Positions 24,773-33,468 of a DNA stretch of 64,000 bases are shown piece after piece. The first letter of the stretch is position 1. The number at the start of each line of letters is the position of its first letter. The notes beneath the pieces are model-generated. The model saw nothing but the letters and a program-made list of their open reading frames with translations, was not told where the DNA came from and ran no database searches. Origin of the DNA: Nanosynbacter sp900555675 (GTDB taxonomy: Bacteria > Patescibacteriota > Saccharimonadia > Saccharimonadales > Saccharimonadaceae); the NCBI RefSeq assembly GCF_022828245.2, contig NZ_CP157587.1, positions 310,001 to 374,000 of the forward strand, written 5' to 3'. A program made the position numbers and the translations under genes.

Positions 24773-25954
24773 ATGAACAAATTTAAGAAAATCGGCATTG
24801 CTATCTCTCTGGGATTTGCTATGCTCGGTGGAATCTGGTTGGCATCACCTTCACAGGCTGCCGGCTGTAACAAATTTAACGTTGTATACTGTGGTACGCA
24901 TTCTATGTCGGAATTGCAAACAGCATACAGCCGTACAGAAATTAAAGAACTATATAAAGAGTGGTACGTTACTGAAACTATGGTTCAGGGCGGATCAAAT
25001 ATGCGCGAAGGTGTAGTTGACGCAAATGGTAATATTACAGTTGACGGTCGTGTTGTAGCTACAAACGCTATAACCGTACAATCTAAAGCTGGTACTCGTC
25101 AGCCTCAGCCACAACGTAGCTACAAGACCTCAAACGGATATACTTACTATCAATACACAACTGGTCAGAGCTTTGTTGACGGACCTAAGAGCTACAATAT
25201 TTACGCATGGTTTGACAATAACGGCTCATTTATCACTGGTGTGATTAAAGACTGCGGTAACCCAGTTTGGGGTAACCCAACAACACCTCCAGCAAAGCCT
25301 GCTCTAACATGTGACGCTTTGCAAGTAACTGAGATTTCTCGAAACACCTTTAAATTCAGCGTTAAGGCAACTGCCAAGGGTGGCGCATCTATCACCAGCT
25401 ACACATACAACTTCGGTGATAACAACATCAAGACAACTAACTCATCAGAAATTCAATACACTTACGCAAAAGAAGGTAACTACACAGTTACTATTACTGT
25501 AAACGGTAAAGAAACTGGTGAAGTTAAGAGGCAAAACCCTAACTGCCAAAAAACTATTACAGTTAAGCCAGAACCAAAGATGATCGTTTGTGTAATTGAA
25601 GAAGGTGGCAAGAAGTACACTAAGGAGATTAAGAAGGAAGAGTTTAACGAAAAGATTCACAAGACCAACTTGGATGAATGTAAGGAAACTCCTGCTAAGA
25701 TCACAGTCTGTGTAATTGAAGAAGGTGGCAAGAAGTACACTAAGGAGATTAAGAAGGAAGAGTTTAACGAAAAGATTCACAAGACCAACTTGGACGAATG
25801 TAAGGAAACTCCTACACCAAACACTCCTTCAACACCAACACCTAGCCCAGAATTGCCAAAGACTGGTGCAAGTGACGCGATCATGTCAGCACTAGGCCTA
25901 GGTGGGCTAACTACAGCTACTATCGCTTACATCGCTAGCCGCCGCCAAATGTAA
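24773..25954 (+). CDS. LPKTG-anchored surface protein with PKD domain and tandem repeats
   Basis: A 393-residue exported protein. The signal peptide (about 1-29) ends at SPSQAAG. Residues about 180-250 form a PKD-like beta-sandwich (SYTYNFGDNN, YTYAKEGNYTVTITV). Two almost identical 40-residue repeats (ICVIEEGGKKYTKEIKKEEF and following) come next, then a Thr/Pro spacer, the sortase motif LPKTG, a hydrophobic helix and the basic tail SRRQM. Cysteines occur in the repeats. It should sit on the cell surface and may bind the host. It has a strong promoter and ribosome site and is monocistronic. Confidence 0.88.
   Translation: MNKFKKIGIAISLGFAMLGGIWLASPSQAAGCNKFNVVYCGTHSMSELQTAYSRTEIKELYKEWYVTETMVQGGSNMREGVVDANGNITVDGRVVATNAITVQSKAGTRQPQPQRSYKTSNGYTYYQYTTGQSFVDGPKSYNIYAWFDNNGSFITGVIKDCGNPVWGNPTTPPAKPALTCDALQVTEISRNTFKFSVKATAKGGASITSYTYNFGDNNIKTTNSSEIQYTYAKEGNYTVTITVNGKETGEVKRQNPNCQKTITVKPEPKMIVCVIEEGGKKYTKEIKKEEFNEKIHKTNLDECKETPAKITVCVIEEGGKKYTKEIKKEEFNEKIHKTNLDECKETPTPNTPSTPTPSPELPKTGASDAIMSALGLGGLTTATIAYIASRRQM
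25589..25813 (+). repeat. Two-copy 120-bp in-frame tandem repeat
   Basis: Bases 25589-25693 recur at 25709-25813 with one difference (GGATGAATG versus GGACGAATG). The 120-base period equals 40 residues of the surface protein. Near-identity at silent sites indicates a recent duplication or ongoing repeat exchange. Confidence 0.85.
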
Positions 25955-25977
25955 TCAGGTGCTAAGCTAGCAACGAA

Positions 25978-26006
25978 ATACCCGCCGAGATGGCGGGTAT
26001 TTTTTA
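25978..26006 (+). terminator. Terminator of the surface protein gene
   Basis: ATACCCGCC-GAGAT-GGCGGGTAT followed by TTTTTTATT. Confidence 0.85.
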
Positions 26007-26027
26007 TTGGTGATGAAGCTGTTGAGT

Positions 26028-26645
26028 TTATAATTGTTTTCGACCTTCCAACGCGTGAGTTAGTGTAATTTGGTCTGCGTACTCAAGGTCAACGCCGACT
26101 GGAATACCTCTAGCCAAGCGTGTGATAGTCGTATTCAATCCAGCTTCTTGGATGTAGCGCTGCAAGAATAGCGCGGTCGACTCGCCCTCAACTGAAGCGT
26201 TCGTAGCAATAATAATCTCCTGAACGTCGTCAGTTTTTATACGCTCAATTAGCTCTGGGATGTGTAATTGTTCTGGTCCGATATTGTCAATTGGTGAGAT
26301 AACGCCGCCCAGCACGTGGTACGTACCCAGGAACTGCCCTGTTCTTTCTATAGCAATGATATCTAGCGGCTCCTCGACTACACAAACTACTCTTTTATTC
26401 CTGTTCGAATCTGCGTATAAAGGCGATACGTCGTCATCTGAGTCGATCAACGCAAATGTCTTCGGGCAGGTTTTTACTCGGTCGTGCAATTGATCTAGTG
26501 AATGCGCTAATTGCTTTGCGGATTTGGGATTACGGCGTAAAACCGCGTAGGCATATCTTTCAGCCGTACGCGGTCCAACTCCAGGTAAATTACCAAAATC
26601 ATCAATTAAAGCAGTTAGAGCTTTTGGTAAAATGTCGATTGACAT
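26028..26645 (-). CDS. recR: Recombination protein RecR
   Basis: A 205-residue RecFOR-pathway protein. It has the N-terminal helix-hairpin-helix (LPGVGPRTAERYAYAVLR) and a Toprim domain (VVCVVEEPLDIIAIE, YHVLGGVISPIDNIGPE, EIIIATNASVEGESTALF). The Cys4 zinc finger normally between them is missing: only one Cys remains in TCPKTFALIDSDDD. It follows ybaB by 4 bases, the usual dnaX-ybaB-recR order. The loss of the zinc finger is notable, but the identity is clear. Confidence 0.93.
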   Translation of the reverse strand: MSIDILPKALTALIDDFGNLPGVGPRTAERYAYAVLRRNPKSAKQLAHSLDQLHDRVKTCPKTFALIDSDDDVSPLYADSNRNKRVVCVVEEPLDIIAIERTGQFLGTYHVLGGVISPIDNIGPEQLHIPELIERIKTDDVQEIIIATNASVEGESTALFLQRYIQEAGLNTTITRLARGIPVGVDLEYADQITLTHALEGRKQL

Positions 26646-26649
26646 GACT

Positions 26650-26940
26650 TTAGAATGGCAAGTTGCCCAAGCCGCCCATCAATGGCTTCATAGTTTCAGC
26701 AGCGACTTCCTGAGCCTTTGTCATACCGTCGCGAACTGCGATTTCGATCCAGTGTTCCAACTCTTCGATATTCTCCAAGTCAACCATTTCCGGGTCAATC
26801 TTTACAGACTTGATCTTTAATTCGCCAGTGATTTGTACGATCACAGCGCCATCGCCAGCCTCAACTTCGATGATTTCTTTGCCCAATTGTTTCTGTGCTT
26901 TGCGTAATTGTTGCAGCATTTTTACCTGATCAAACGCCAT
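26650..26940 (-). CDS. YbaB/EbfC nucleoid-associated protein
   Basis: A 96-residue DNA-binding protein: an N-terminal helix (KMLQQLRKAQKQLGKEI), a beta sheet with VEAGDGAVIVQITGELKIKSVKID, and a C-terminal helix ending in the typical MGGLGNLPF. Members form dimers that bridge DNA. It sits directly upstream of recR, as in many genomes. AAGGAGGAAT before the ATG is a strong ribosome site. Confidence 0.93.
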   Translation of the reverse strand: MAFDQVKMLQQLRKAQKQLGKEIIEVEAGDGAVIVQITGELKIKSVKIDPEMVDLENIEELEHWIEIAVRDGMTKAQEVAAETMKPLMGGLGNLPF

Positions 26941-26972
26941 ATTCCTCCTTATTTAACATTTATAATTATACC

Positions 26973-28433
26973 CTATTTGCGGTCGGATGTGTAGATATAG
27001 AAGCGGTCACCGTCTTTATGGTCATTGACAATTACTGACGACAAGTGTCCAGAGTAAGTCTGCGGAATTTGAGACTTTACGCTGTGGCTAACGTATAAAG
27101 TCTGTCCGACATTTGCTGGCGCTGTGTGGATAATTGATATCTGGTGATAGTTGTGTTTTTTAAGCGCTTCGTAAATCGGTGATTCTTCTTTGCTGACCAA
27201 TAATGAGAATGAATCGGTCGGCGCAGTATTCTTGCGGAGCAGAGACAAATCTTTATTGAAGCGTGAAGCTGCTTCTGGGAAATAGCGATAACTGTCAATG
27301 TAGCGGAAGCTGCCGCCCGCCACCATAACGATGATTAACATTGATATGAGAACCAGTCCTGTGCCGCGAGCGTATGGGTTGCGCGGGAAAAGTCCGTACC
27401 ACATGTTCATTAGGGATTCCAATCCGACCGCCAAGAGGATAAATAGCGGGATGATGATTATTGGGGTGAGGCTTGGCTGGAAGATGAGCAGCGCCAATGC
27501 TAAGATTAGCCACGACCAAATCATAAACGAGCGGGCGCTGGAGATTTTTTGGAAGCTGCGAAATAGTCCTAGTCCAATCAACACCATTGCGTTGATGTCC
27601 ATAATTGGTGTGATTTGATTCCCTACGACTGATGGGAAAATGCGAATGTATGTGTAATATAAAGTCCTGAGGTTTGCAACGATATCAAAACTTAGGCTGT
27701 TGATGCCGATGAGGTTGTAAAATAGCGCGTGGGATTTATAGCAAAGAAAACTAATCGCACAACCAATCGCGAATAAAATGGCGGACGGCACAATCCAAGA
27801 CTTACGGTGTTTTCGAGAGATGAGGAAATAGCGTGGGTGTGGATGCAGGAGGGCGATGATTAGAAGTCCCAGATTGATATACCAAAAATACGGAGTGAAG
27901 AGGCTGAGTGCCGTGGTGATGGCTAAGCTGATTCGCCAAATGGAGGCGTTCTGGGCTTTCTGGAGAATCAATGTAGCAAAAAGCAAAGTTAGCGCGGTGT
28001 AAAAGATGTATAAAATGCCAACAGTTGCGCTTTGACCGATGAATAAGAATTGTCCAGTCGTTGCCATGATTAATAGCGATAGAATTGTCGTGGACGGCTT
28101 AAACCAGCGTTTTAAGAGGAAGAAAATGGCGACGGAGCTGGCGATTGAAAGGATTACGGCGGGCGCTTTAATTGTTAATAAACTGACGCCGAATAGCTTA
28201 AAGAATAGCAATTGAAGAAGGTGAAATGGCAGATTTGTGACGGCCACTCCTTCGATGCTAAAGTTCAAGTGATTTGTCGTATTGACCATGTCGATTTCTG
28301 CTTGCGACAAACCTCCCGGCACGTGCAACGCGGAAATTATAATAGCCCCCACGTATAATAACGCCAATAGCGTATAGCCGAAAATGTAGCGCCATCGGTA
28401 AAGGAATATATCGGTAACTTTTTGCTTTTTCAT
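26973..28433 (-). CDS. Multispanning membrane protein, PMT/GT39-like glycosyltransferase
   Basis: A 486-residue protein with about ten hydrophobic helices in the first 390 residues and an extracytoplasmic C-terminal domain. The first loop contains acidic residues (SQAEIDMVNTTNHL), where dolichyl-phosphate or undecaprenyl-phosphate mannosyltransferases have their catalytic acid, and the LxxPxxLLQ-like helix. It is probably a lipid-linked sugar transferase modifying envelope glycans or proteins. A TATAAT box ends 7 bases before the ATG. Its insertion between dnaB and ybaB is unusual. The family call is tentative. Confidence 0.6.
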   Translation of the reverse strand: MKKQKVTDIFLYRWRYIFGYTLLALLYVGAIIISALHVPGGLSQAEIDMVNTTNHLNFSIEGVAVTNLPFHLLQLLFFKLFGVSLLTIKAPAVILSIASSVAIFFLLKRWFKPSTTILSLLIMATTGQFLFIGQSATVGILYIFYTALTLLFATLILQKAQNASIWRISLAITTALSLFTPYFWYINLGLLIIALLHPHPRYFLISRKHRKSWIVPSAILFAIGCAISFLCYKSHALFYNLIGINSLSFDIVANLRTLYYTYIRIFPSVVGNQITPIMDINAMVLIGLGLFRSFQKISSARSFMIWSWLILALALLIFQPSLTPIIIIPLFILLAVGLESLMNMWYGLFPRNPYARGTGLVLISMLIIVMVAGGSFRYIDSYRYFPEAASRFNKDLSLLRKNTAPTDSFSLLVSKEESPIYEALKKHNYHQISIIHTAPANVGQTLYVSHSVKSQIPQTYSGHLSSVIVNDHKDGDRFYIYTSDRK

Positions 28434-28454
28434 TGGTATGATTATAACACAATT

Positions 28455-29807
28455 CTATTCATGCTTGCGATCCAGACTCATAAAGCGTAGGCGCTCTGGG
28501 TGAAAGTATAATTGGACTTTACCGACCGGACCGTTACGGTGCTTAGCGATGATTAAGTCTGTAATATTCTGTACTTCTGGATTGTCTGGCTCGTAATATC
28601 CAGGGCGATAAATAAAGCTCACGATGTCGGCGTCCTGCTCAATGGAACCGGATTCGCGCAGATCGGCTAGTTGTGGAATTGGCGGCGTGCGAGATTCGAC
28701 AGAACGGCTTAACTGACTCAGGGCAATTAGCGGCACATTCAATTCGCGAGCAATAAGCTTCAGTCCGCGTGAAATTTCCGAAACTTCCTGAACGCGGTTC
28801 CCGTTGTGGTTTCCGTTGGCCTGCATAAGCTGCAAATAGTCGACGATGATTAATCCCAATGGATTCTCGTGGGCAATTCGACGCGCTTTAGTTCGCATTT
28901 CCAAAACTGATAATCCCGGCGTGTCATCGATATAAATCGGCGCCTCAGCCATTTCTCCCATAGCCTCAGACAGCTTCGCAAAATCTTCATCGCTCAGGTT
29001 TCCAGTGCGAATATTCCAGCTATCAACTCCCGACGCATCCGCCAGCATACGGTCGACCAATTGTTCCTTACTCATCTCTAGGCTGAAAAATAGGACGGGA
29101 TTTTTATCAATCGTTGCCACGTTATAAGCCAAGTTCGTCACCAACGTCGTTTTACCCATGGCTGGACGCGCCGCCAGAATGATCAAGTCTGATTTTTGCA
29201 AGCCAGCGGTCATATTGTCCAGATCACGATAGCCAGTACGAACTCCCCTGAGAGAACCTTTATTCTTACTAAGCTCTTCAATTCGGTCAAAACTATCCGT
29301 CAGAATACTTTCCAGGCTGACCAAATCTTGCTTGGTTGATTGGTCTGACACGCTGAAAAGTTCAGCTTCGGCCTTCTCTAATAACTCCTGCGTGGTCGTC
29401 GATTCGTCATAGCCAAGCTCGGAAATATCGCCACTCGCTTTTATCAGACGCCTGCGAACCGCTGCTTGCGCGATCATCTCCGCGTAAGCCGATGCGTGCG
29501 CTGCCGTTGGGACGTAGTTTGTTAGTTCTGTCAGATATGCCGAGCCGCCAACTAATTCCAGCTCGTCCTTTCGTTTTAATTCGTCGGTTAAGGTCAATAG
29601 ATCGACAGGCTTATGTTTTTCAAATAGTCGCATCATTCCGGCAAAAATCAATCCGTGATTCTTGTCGTAAAAATCGCTAGGGTGAGTAATTTCTGCGGCG
29701 TCCGCCAAAACTTCCTCGTCAATTAAAACCGCCCCAAGCAAACTCTTTTCCGCGTCCAAATTTTGTGGCGGTATCTTCCCTTTTACTTCTTCGTTCTTAT
29801 CTGCCAT
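28455..29807 (-). CDS. dnaB: Replicative DNA helicase DnaB
   Basis: A 450-residue hexameric helicase that opens the replication fork. The N-terminal helical domain (PPQNLDAEKSLLGAVLID) is followed by a RecA-like core with Walker A AARPAMGKTTL, FSLEMSKEQL, Walker B LIIVDYLQLM, LIALSQLSRSVE and DADIVSFIYRP. The last motif IAKHRNGPVGKVQLYF is complete. Its ATG overlaps the dnaX stop (TAATG), so the two are translationally coupled. Confidence 0.97.
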   Translation of the reverse strand: MADKNEEVKGKIPPQNLDAEKSLLGAVLIDEEVLADAAEITHPSDFYDKNHGLIFAGMMRLFEKHKPVDLLTLTDELKRKDELELVGGSAYLTELTNYVPTAAHASAYAEMIAQAAVRRRLIKASGDISELGYDESTTTQELLEKAEAELFSVSDQSTKQDLVSLESILTDSFDRIEELSKNKGSLRGVRTGYRDLDNMTAGLQKSDLIILAARPAMGKTTLVTNLAYNVATIDKNPVLFFSLEMSKEQLVDRMLADASGVDSWNIRTGNLSDEDFAKLSEAMGEMAEAPIYIDDTPGLSVLEMRTKARRIAHENPLGLIIVDYLQLMQANGNHNGNRVQEVSEISRGLKLIARELNVPLIALSQLSRSVESRTPPIPQLADLRESGSIEQDADIVSFIYRPGYYEPDNPEVQNITDLIIAKHRNGPVGKVQLYFHPERLRFMSLDRKHE

Positions 29808-31255
29808 TAAATATCCTCCAGCTTAACTTCTTCGCCGCCACCCATTAATTCTGCAATTTCCGCCAATTTTTCGTCCTCTGGCGGCTTCTTCTCTCCAATT
29901 ATATCAATTTCCAAATCCATCGCGGTTTCTTCTGAGATAATTTCTGAGATCAATGGTTTGTTTTTCGCGTCATCCAACTTTTTCTTATAAAACGCGGAAC
30001 CTGCGTAAATTGTCAATTTTTCACCATCAAACGACCACTGGCTTTTCTGTAATAATGACGCCAGTCCGAGGGATTTCTCCTTCGCTCTTTCAATGACTTT
30101 TTCCCAATTTAGCTCTAGCGGAGCGTCGGTTTTCTTTGGTTTTATGGCGGGTTTTTTTGCTGGCTCGGCTGGTTTTTCTTCTTTTTCAATCGGCTTTTCT
30201 GTCGGTTTGGCTGGCTCCGCGGATTTAATTGACGTTGGTTTTTCGGCGGGTTTTTGGGTCGTGGCTTGAGCTATATTTTTCTTTGTCGCAATTGGCTTTT
30301 CTGTCGGCTGAGAATTGCTATTCATAAATATCGTCAATAATTTCAAGTCTGGGTGCGGATGCCTATCAACCTCAATCAATTGCTGAACCAGCCCAACGAG
30401 GTTTGGATTTTTTTGTAACCTATTGCGAGCAATTGACAATAATTGATGCGACACAACAACTGAATTTGCGCCGCTATTTTCTAATTCCTGGAAGATGTTT
30501 AAGACTTTCTCATTGTCGTCGGATGGATATGAATCCAACAAATTGCCAAGCATCGTCGCGTCGCTCAGCCCCAAATATTCGGTAACCATATTCGCCGTCA
30601 GTGGCTGGTCTGATGTTGCTAAAATCGACAATTGGTCAAGTGTGCTAATGCCGTCACGGAATCCGCCACGAGAACGTTCAGCGATTAATCTGGCGGCGTC
30701 CTCTTCAATTGCGAATCCCTCTTGCTTCGCTATATTCATTAACTGGCGCGTCATAATTTCCGTCGGAATTGGGCGGAAGAAAAATTGTTGCACACGGCTA
30801 AGAATGGTGGCTGGAAGTTTGTCAGCATCAGTTGTAGCTAAGATAAACACCACGTGCTCTGGCGGTTCTTCCAGGGTTTTTAATAGCGCGTTAAATGCTG
30901 ATTTTGACAGCATGTGAACTTCGTCGATGATATAAACTTTTTTTGGCGCAGAAACAGGCGCGACTTGAGCTTTTTCCCTTAAAGCGCGAATGTCGTCGAC
31001 GCCGTTATTACTGGCTGCGTCAATTTCAATAATATCCAAGTTTGAAGAGTCATCATCATATGGCAAGTGGTTAATCTCGTGCGCCAGAATTCGCGCCACC
31101 GATGTTTTTCCCACGCCACGCGGTCCAGTCAACAAGTACGCATGAGCAATTTTTCCCTGCTCTAACGCTCGACGTAAAATACTAGTCACGTGATCTTGAC
31201 CTAAAACTTCATCCAAACTGCGACTACGATATTTACGATATAGCGCCTGACTCAT
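29807..31255 (-). CDS. dnaX: DNA polymerase III subunit gamma/tau
   Basis: A 482-residue clamp-loader ATPase. It begins ALYRKYRS and has Walker A LTGPRGVGKTS (about 43), the DEVHMLSKSAFNALLKTLEEP segment and the SRC region (modified to LSRVQQFFF). The zinc module that usually has four cysteines is absent: ILAHEINHLPYDDDSS takes its place. An Ala/Pro/Lys-rich linker (about 325-385) leads to a small C-terminal domain. TGCTATAAT and an AGGGG ribosome site precede it. It is the first gene of the dnaX-dnaB pair. Confidence 0.95.
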   Translation of the reverse strand: MSQALYRKYRSRSLDEVLGQDHVTSILRRALEQGKIAHAYLLTGPRGVGKTSVARILAHEINHLPYDDDSSNLDIIEIDAASNNGVDDIRALREKAQVAPVSAPKKVYIIDEVHMLSKSAFNALLKTLEEPPEHVVFILATTDADKLPATILSRVQQFFFRPIPTEIMTRQLMNIAKQEGFAIEEDAARLIAERSRGGFRDGISTLDQLSILATSDQPLTANMVTEYLGLSDATMLGNLLDSYPSDDNEKVLNIFQELENSGANSVVVSHQLLSIARNRLQKNPNLVGLVQQLIEVDRHPHPDLKLLTIFMNSNSQPTEKPIATKKNIAQATTQKPAEKPTSIKSAEPAKPTEKPIEKEEKPAEPAKKPAIKPKKTDAPLELNWEKVIERAKEKSLGLASLLQKSQWSFDGEKLTIYAGSAFYKKKLDDAKNKPLISEIISEETAMDLEIDIIGEKKPPEDEKLAEIAELMGGGEEVKLEDI

Positions 31256-31301
31256 CCCCTCATGCTCCTCATGAGATAATTATAGCAGAAAACGGCATTT
31301 T

Positions 31302-31694
31302 TTATGGATAGCGCAGATCGATTTTGTGTTTTGTTTCGGCGACATAAAAACGGTAGTAACTATTAGGGTCTGACACGGTTGGATCTTCAAGTATCTCGTC
31401 ATTTTCTTTTATCCCAATATATTCATCGTTACTATACGGTTTGATGAGCTTAGTAAACTCAAACGCATATTCACCAGAAATATTCTTTAACTCTTGACTT
31501 TGATCTATTGGGTCAGCATAGTCGGTCATAACTAGTATAAGAAAGTATCCGCCCTTACCGCCGAATAGATGAAAAGTCGTATCTGGACTAAGCGGTATCA
31601 GTGGTGCGAATTGTCGAACATAACCCAATTTTTTCAGAATTGGAAATGCTTCAAAAACTACAGACGGAAATACAAAATTTGAGTAATTGTTCAT
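31302..31694 (-). CDS. Hypothetical protein, second gene of a pair
   Basis: A 130-residue protein beginning MNNYSNFVFPSV. It has mixed strands and helices (FPILKKLGYVRQFAP, FHLFGGKGGYFLILVMTDY) and many tyrosines and acidic residues. No family is recognised. It follows the gene at 31711 by 16 bases. The start at 31694 is chosen because a longer frame would overlap that gene. The look, a small acidic protein in a two-gene unit, would fit a toxin-immunity protein, but nothing proves this. Confidence 0.5.
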   Translation of the reverse strand: MNNYSNFVFPSVVFEAFPILKKLGYVRQFAPLIPLSPDTTFHLFGGKGGYFLILVMTDYADPIDQSQELKNISGEYAFEFTKLIKPYSNDEYIGIKENDEILEDPTVSDPNSYYRFYVAETKHKIDLRYP

Positions 31695-31710
31695 ATCTAT
31701 AGGTGATAAT

Positions 31711-32046
31711 TTATTCGCCAAATTTATTTTTACCGTATTCGATAAATTGATCAATAGGTTTAGCAAACTCGGCGGCCCAGCCGTCATCTTCTTTCTTTCT
31801 CTTTGCGTTGGCTAGGACTGTTCCTATATATTCTTGTAACGACATACCGAGGCCGTCCGCACCCTCTTCTCCATTATCGCGCAGCCGTACGCACAACATA
31901 CCAAAAATTGCCAATGCTATATCATTGGCACGTGTTAAAATCTTAACATTATCAAGATTTTCATCGGCAAGCTGCTTGACTGTTTTAATAAGTTCCCAAT
32001 CAGATTGGGTGTACGACTCAAAATCTTTTTCTGTCCATTCTGACAT
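31711..32046 (-). CDS. Hypothetical acidic helical protein
   Basis: A 111-residue, mostly helical protein with a tryptophan-rich start (MSEWTEKDFESYTQSDWEL), a hydrophobic helix (DIALAIFGMLCVRL) and a charged C-terminus. The ribosome site AGAGGATT lies before the ATG. It is followed by the hypothetical gene at 31694 in one unit. No domain can be named. Confidence 0.55.
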   Translation of the reverse strand: MSEWTEKDFESYTQSDWELIKTVKQLADENLDNVKILTRANDIALAIFGMLCVRLRDNGEEGADGLGMSLQEYIGTVLANAKRKKEDDGWAAEFAKPIDQFIEYGKNKFGE

Positions 32047-32127
32047 AGTGAATCCTCTAGGTAAGTGAGTAGTTTTATATCATACTCAGGATAAGACATT
32101 TTTCAGGTCATGTCCAGGACGATGGGT

Positions 32128-32400
32128 CTAGTGGCCAGGGCCGGTGGTGTACTGGCCGCGGTTGGTGCCGTTGTTGTTGGATCCGTTGCCAGACCCGTAG
32201 TGGTCGTGGTTGTCGCTCTCGAGGAACGAGTAGTGCGTCGCACCGTCGGCGAGACCACCGCCGATGCCCATACCGCCGCTGCGGTCGCCATCTCCGATGA
32301 GGGTGTGTCCCTCCTTCGGACCGCTACCGAACGACATGGTGATGGGGTTGCCCTCAGAGTCGCAGCCGCCCATCGGCTCGCTCCACCAGTTCTTTCCCAT
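32128..32400 (-). CDS. GC-rich orphan gene, Gly/Asn/His-rich protein (90 aa)
   Basis: A 90-residue low-complexity protein. After MGKNWWSEPMGGCDSEG it is dominated by Gly, Ser, Asn, Asp and His (GDGDRSGGMGIGGG, NHDHYGSGNGSNNN). There is no signal peptide or membrane segment. The start at 32400 is set by AAGGAGT, which lies inside a hairpin (32405-32418). An in-frame codon at 32445 would bypass it. Codons are strongly GC-rich compared with neighbours. The promoter is almost the same as that of the GC-rich gene at 22814. Function unknown; the composition suggests a flexible or bacteriocin-like peptide precursor, but this is speculation. Confidence 0.55.
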   Translation of the reverse strand: MGKNWWSEPMGGCDSEGNPITMSFGSGPKEGHTLIGDGDRSGGMGIGGGLADGATHYSFLESDNHDHYGSGNGSNNNGTNRGQYTTGPGH

Positions 32401-32404
32401 GATA

Positions 32405-32418
32405 ACTCCTTCTGGAGT
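32405..32418 (-). promoter_or_regulatory. Hairpin covering a ribosome binding site
   Basis: ACTCC-AGAA-GGAGT on the minus strand; its right arm is the AAGGAGT Shine-Dalgarno sequence of the gene starting at 32400. A further TGCGTC/GACGCA hairpin lies upstream in the same leader. Confidence 0.55.
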
Positions 32419-32492
32419 CGGGCAGAGAAAATAAATCCTCCGCAAAACGGTGCGTCGATTTGACGCAAGCTAACACACGTTGTGAAAGCTAA

Positions 32493-32521
32493 TATATATC
32501 AATAATAGAATAAAATGTCAA
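32493..32521 (-). promoter_or_regulatory. Promoter of the GC-rich gene at 32128
   Basis: TTGACA (32516-32521), 17-base spacer, TATATA (32493-32498). It differs from the promoter at 23551-23579 at only two of 29 bases. Confidence 0.75.
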
Positions 32522-32587
32522 GCAATTTTGTCAAAAATATATCACAATAATAATGTCATCTCTGTCAAAAAGGAGATTTTGTGTCTT

Positions 32588-33463
32588 TTAAAATAACGTT
32601 AATTGCTCGGTTGGTAAGTCCAGCTCAATTTCTCTGTCAACTTTTTGCGCCCGATAGCCAATAAGCTTTTTGATATTGTAAGCCAGCAGCTGACCGTCGT
32701 AATCAGTAATGACAATTGAGCCGATGACGCTGCGTACACGCCCGACCAATTGACTGTAATTCTTCATTAAAACGACACGTGACAAATCAACGCCAGCGGT
32801 TTGAAAATAATCTTCACAAGGAATTAGCTCGGATTTCGGAAACGACACGTCAATTTTCTGCTCAATTTCAAGCAATTTTTGTCGCAATTTCCTTTCGCCG
32901 GCTGCACGGTCAAAAGGTTGTTTTATCGATTCCATCTTTTTGTGAACTGGCAGAGTTTCAACTATTCCGTCCAGCTTGGAAATTTTCGCCTCGTATTGTC
33001 TGGCGATCAATGCCGAAGAAAACGTCTCTAATTTTATGGCCAATCGCGCTCCCTGCTCCAATAATCTCCGAATTCCACGCTCTTCTTGCGAGATTCCGAC
33101 TTTTATGACGTTTGGTGCGAAGTACGCCAAGTAAACAAAGTGCGGATTTTGATTGATTTTTTCTTGTTGGACGGAAACCGAACTGGCGTTGTAAAATGCT
33201 GGATTAAAGCCGGTTTTGTCGCGGCATTTTAGACAATTTTCATACTTTTCATCAACCGTGGCGTGGTCTGGGCAGATTTGGCTACAGCGATTCTCAAAAT
33301 CCACCCAACCTGTGCAATATTTGACAGAAAAATCAAACTCAAGAGACAAATCTTGTCCGAACAATTCATGGCGCTCAATTTTATCACCAACTTGACATTC
33401 GACGAATGGCTTATTGTCAGCGTTAAAACTGGCGTAACTGAGCAAAAACTCGCTCGGCAGCAT
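32588..33463 (-). CDS. DUF2797-like protein with zinc-finger N-terminus
   Basis: A 291-residue protein. The first third has a cysteine cluster (VKYCTGWVDF, RCSQICPDH, NCLKCRDKTGFNPAFYN) typical of DUF2797 proteins. The middle (HFVYLAYFAPNVIKVGIS, then a row of Arg and Leu) resembles a GIY-YIG-like fold (VYL...KVGIS), though catalytic residues are not confirmed. The start at 33463 leaves 5 bases after the upstream stop. It shares an operon with the gene at 33469. The biochemical role is unknown. Confidence 0.65.
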   Translation of the reverse strand: MLPSEFLLSYASFNADNKPFVECQVGDKIERHELFGQDLSLEFDFSVKYCTGWVDFENRCSQICPDHATVDEKYENCLKCRDKTGFNPAFYNASSVSVQQEKINQNPHFVYLAYFAPNVIKVGISQEERGIRRLLEQGARLAIKLETFSSALIARQYEAKISKLDGIVETLPVHKKMESIKQPFDRAAGERKLRQKLLEIEQKIDVSFPKSELIPCEDYFQTAGVDLSRVVLMKNYSQLVGRVRSVIGSIVITDYDGQLLAYNIKKLIGYRAQKVDREIELDLPTEQLTLF

Positions 33464-33468
33464 AATAT

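Noticed and set aside
32110..32463. Plus-strand ORF of 117 codons opposite the Gly-rich gene
   Set aside because: The minus strand has promoter and ribosome site; the plus ORF is a composition shadow.
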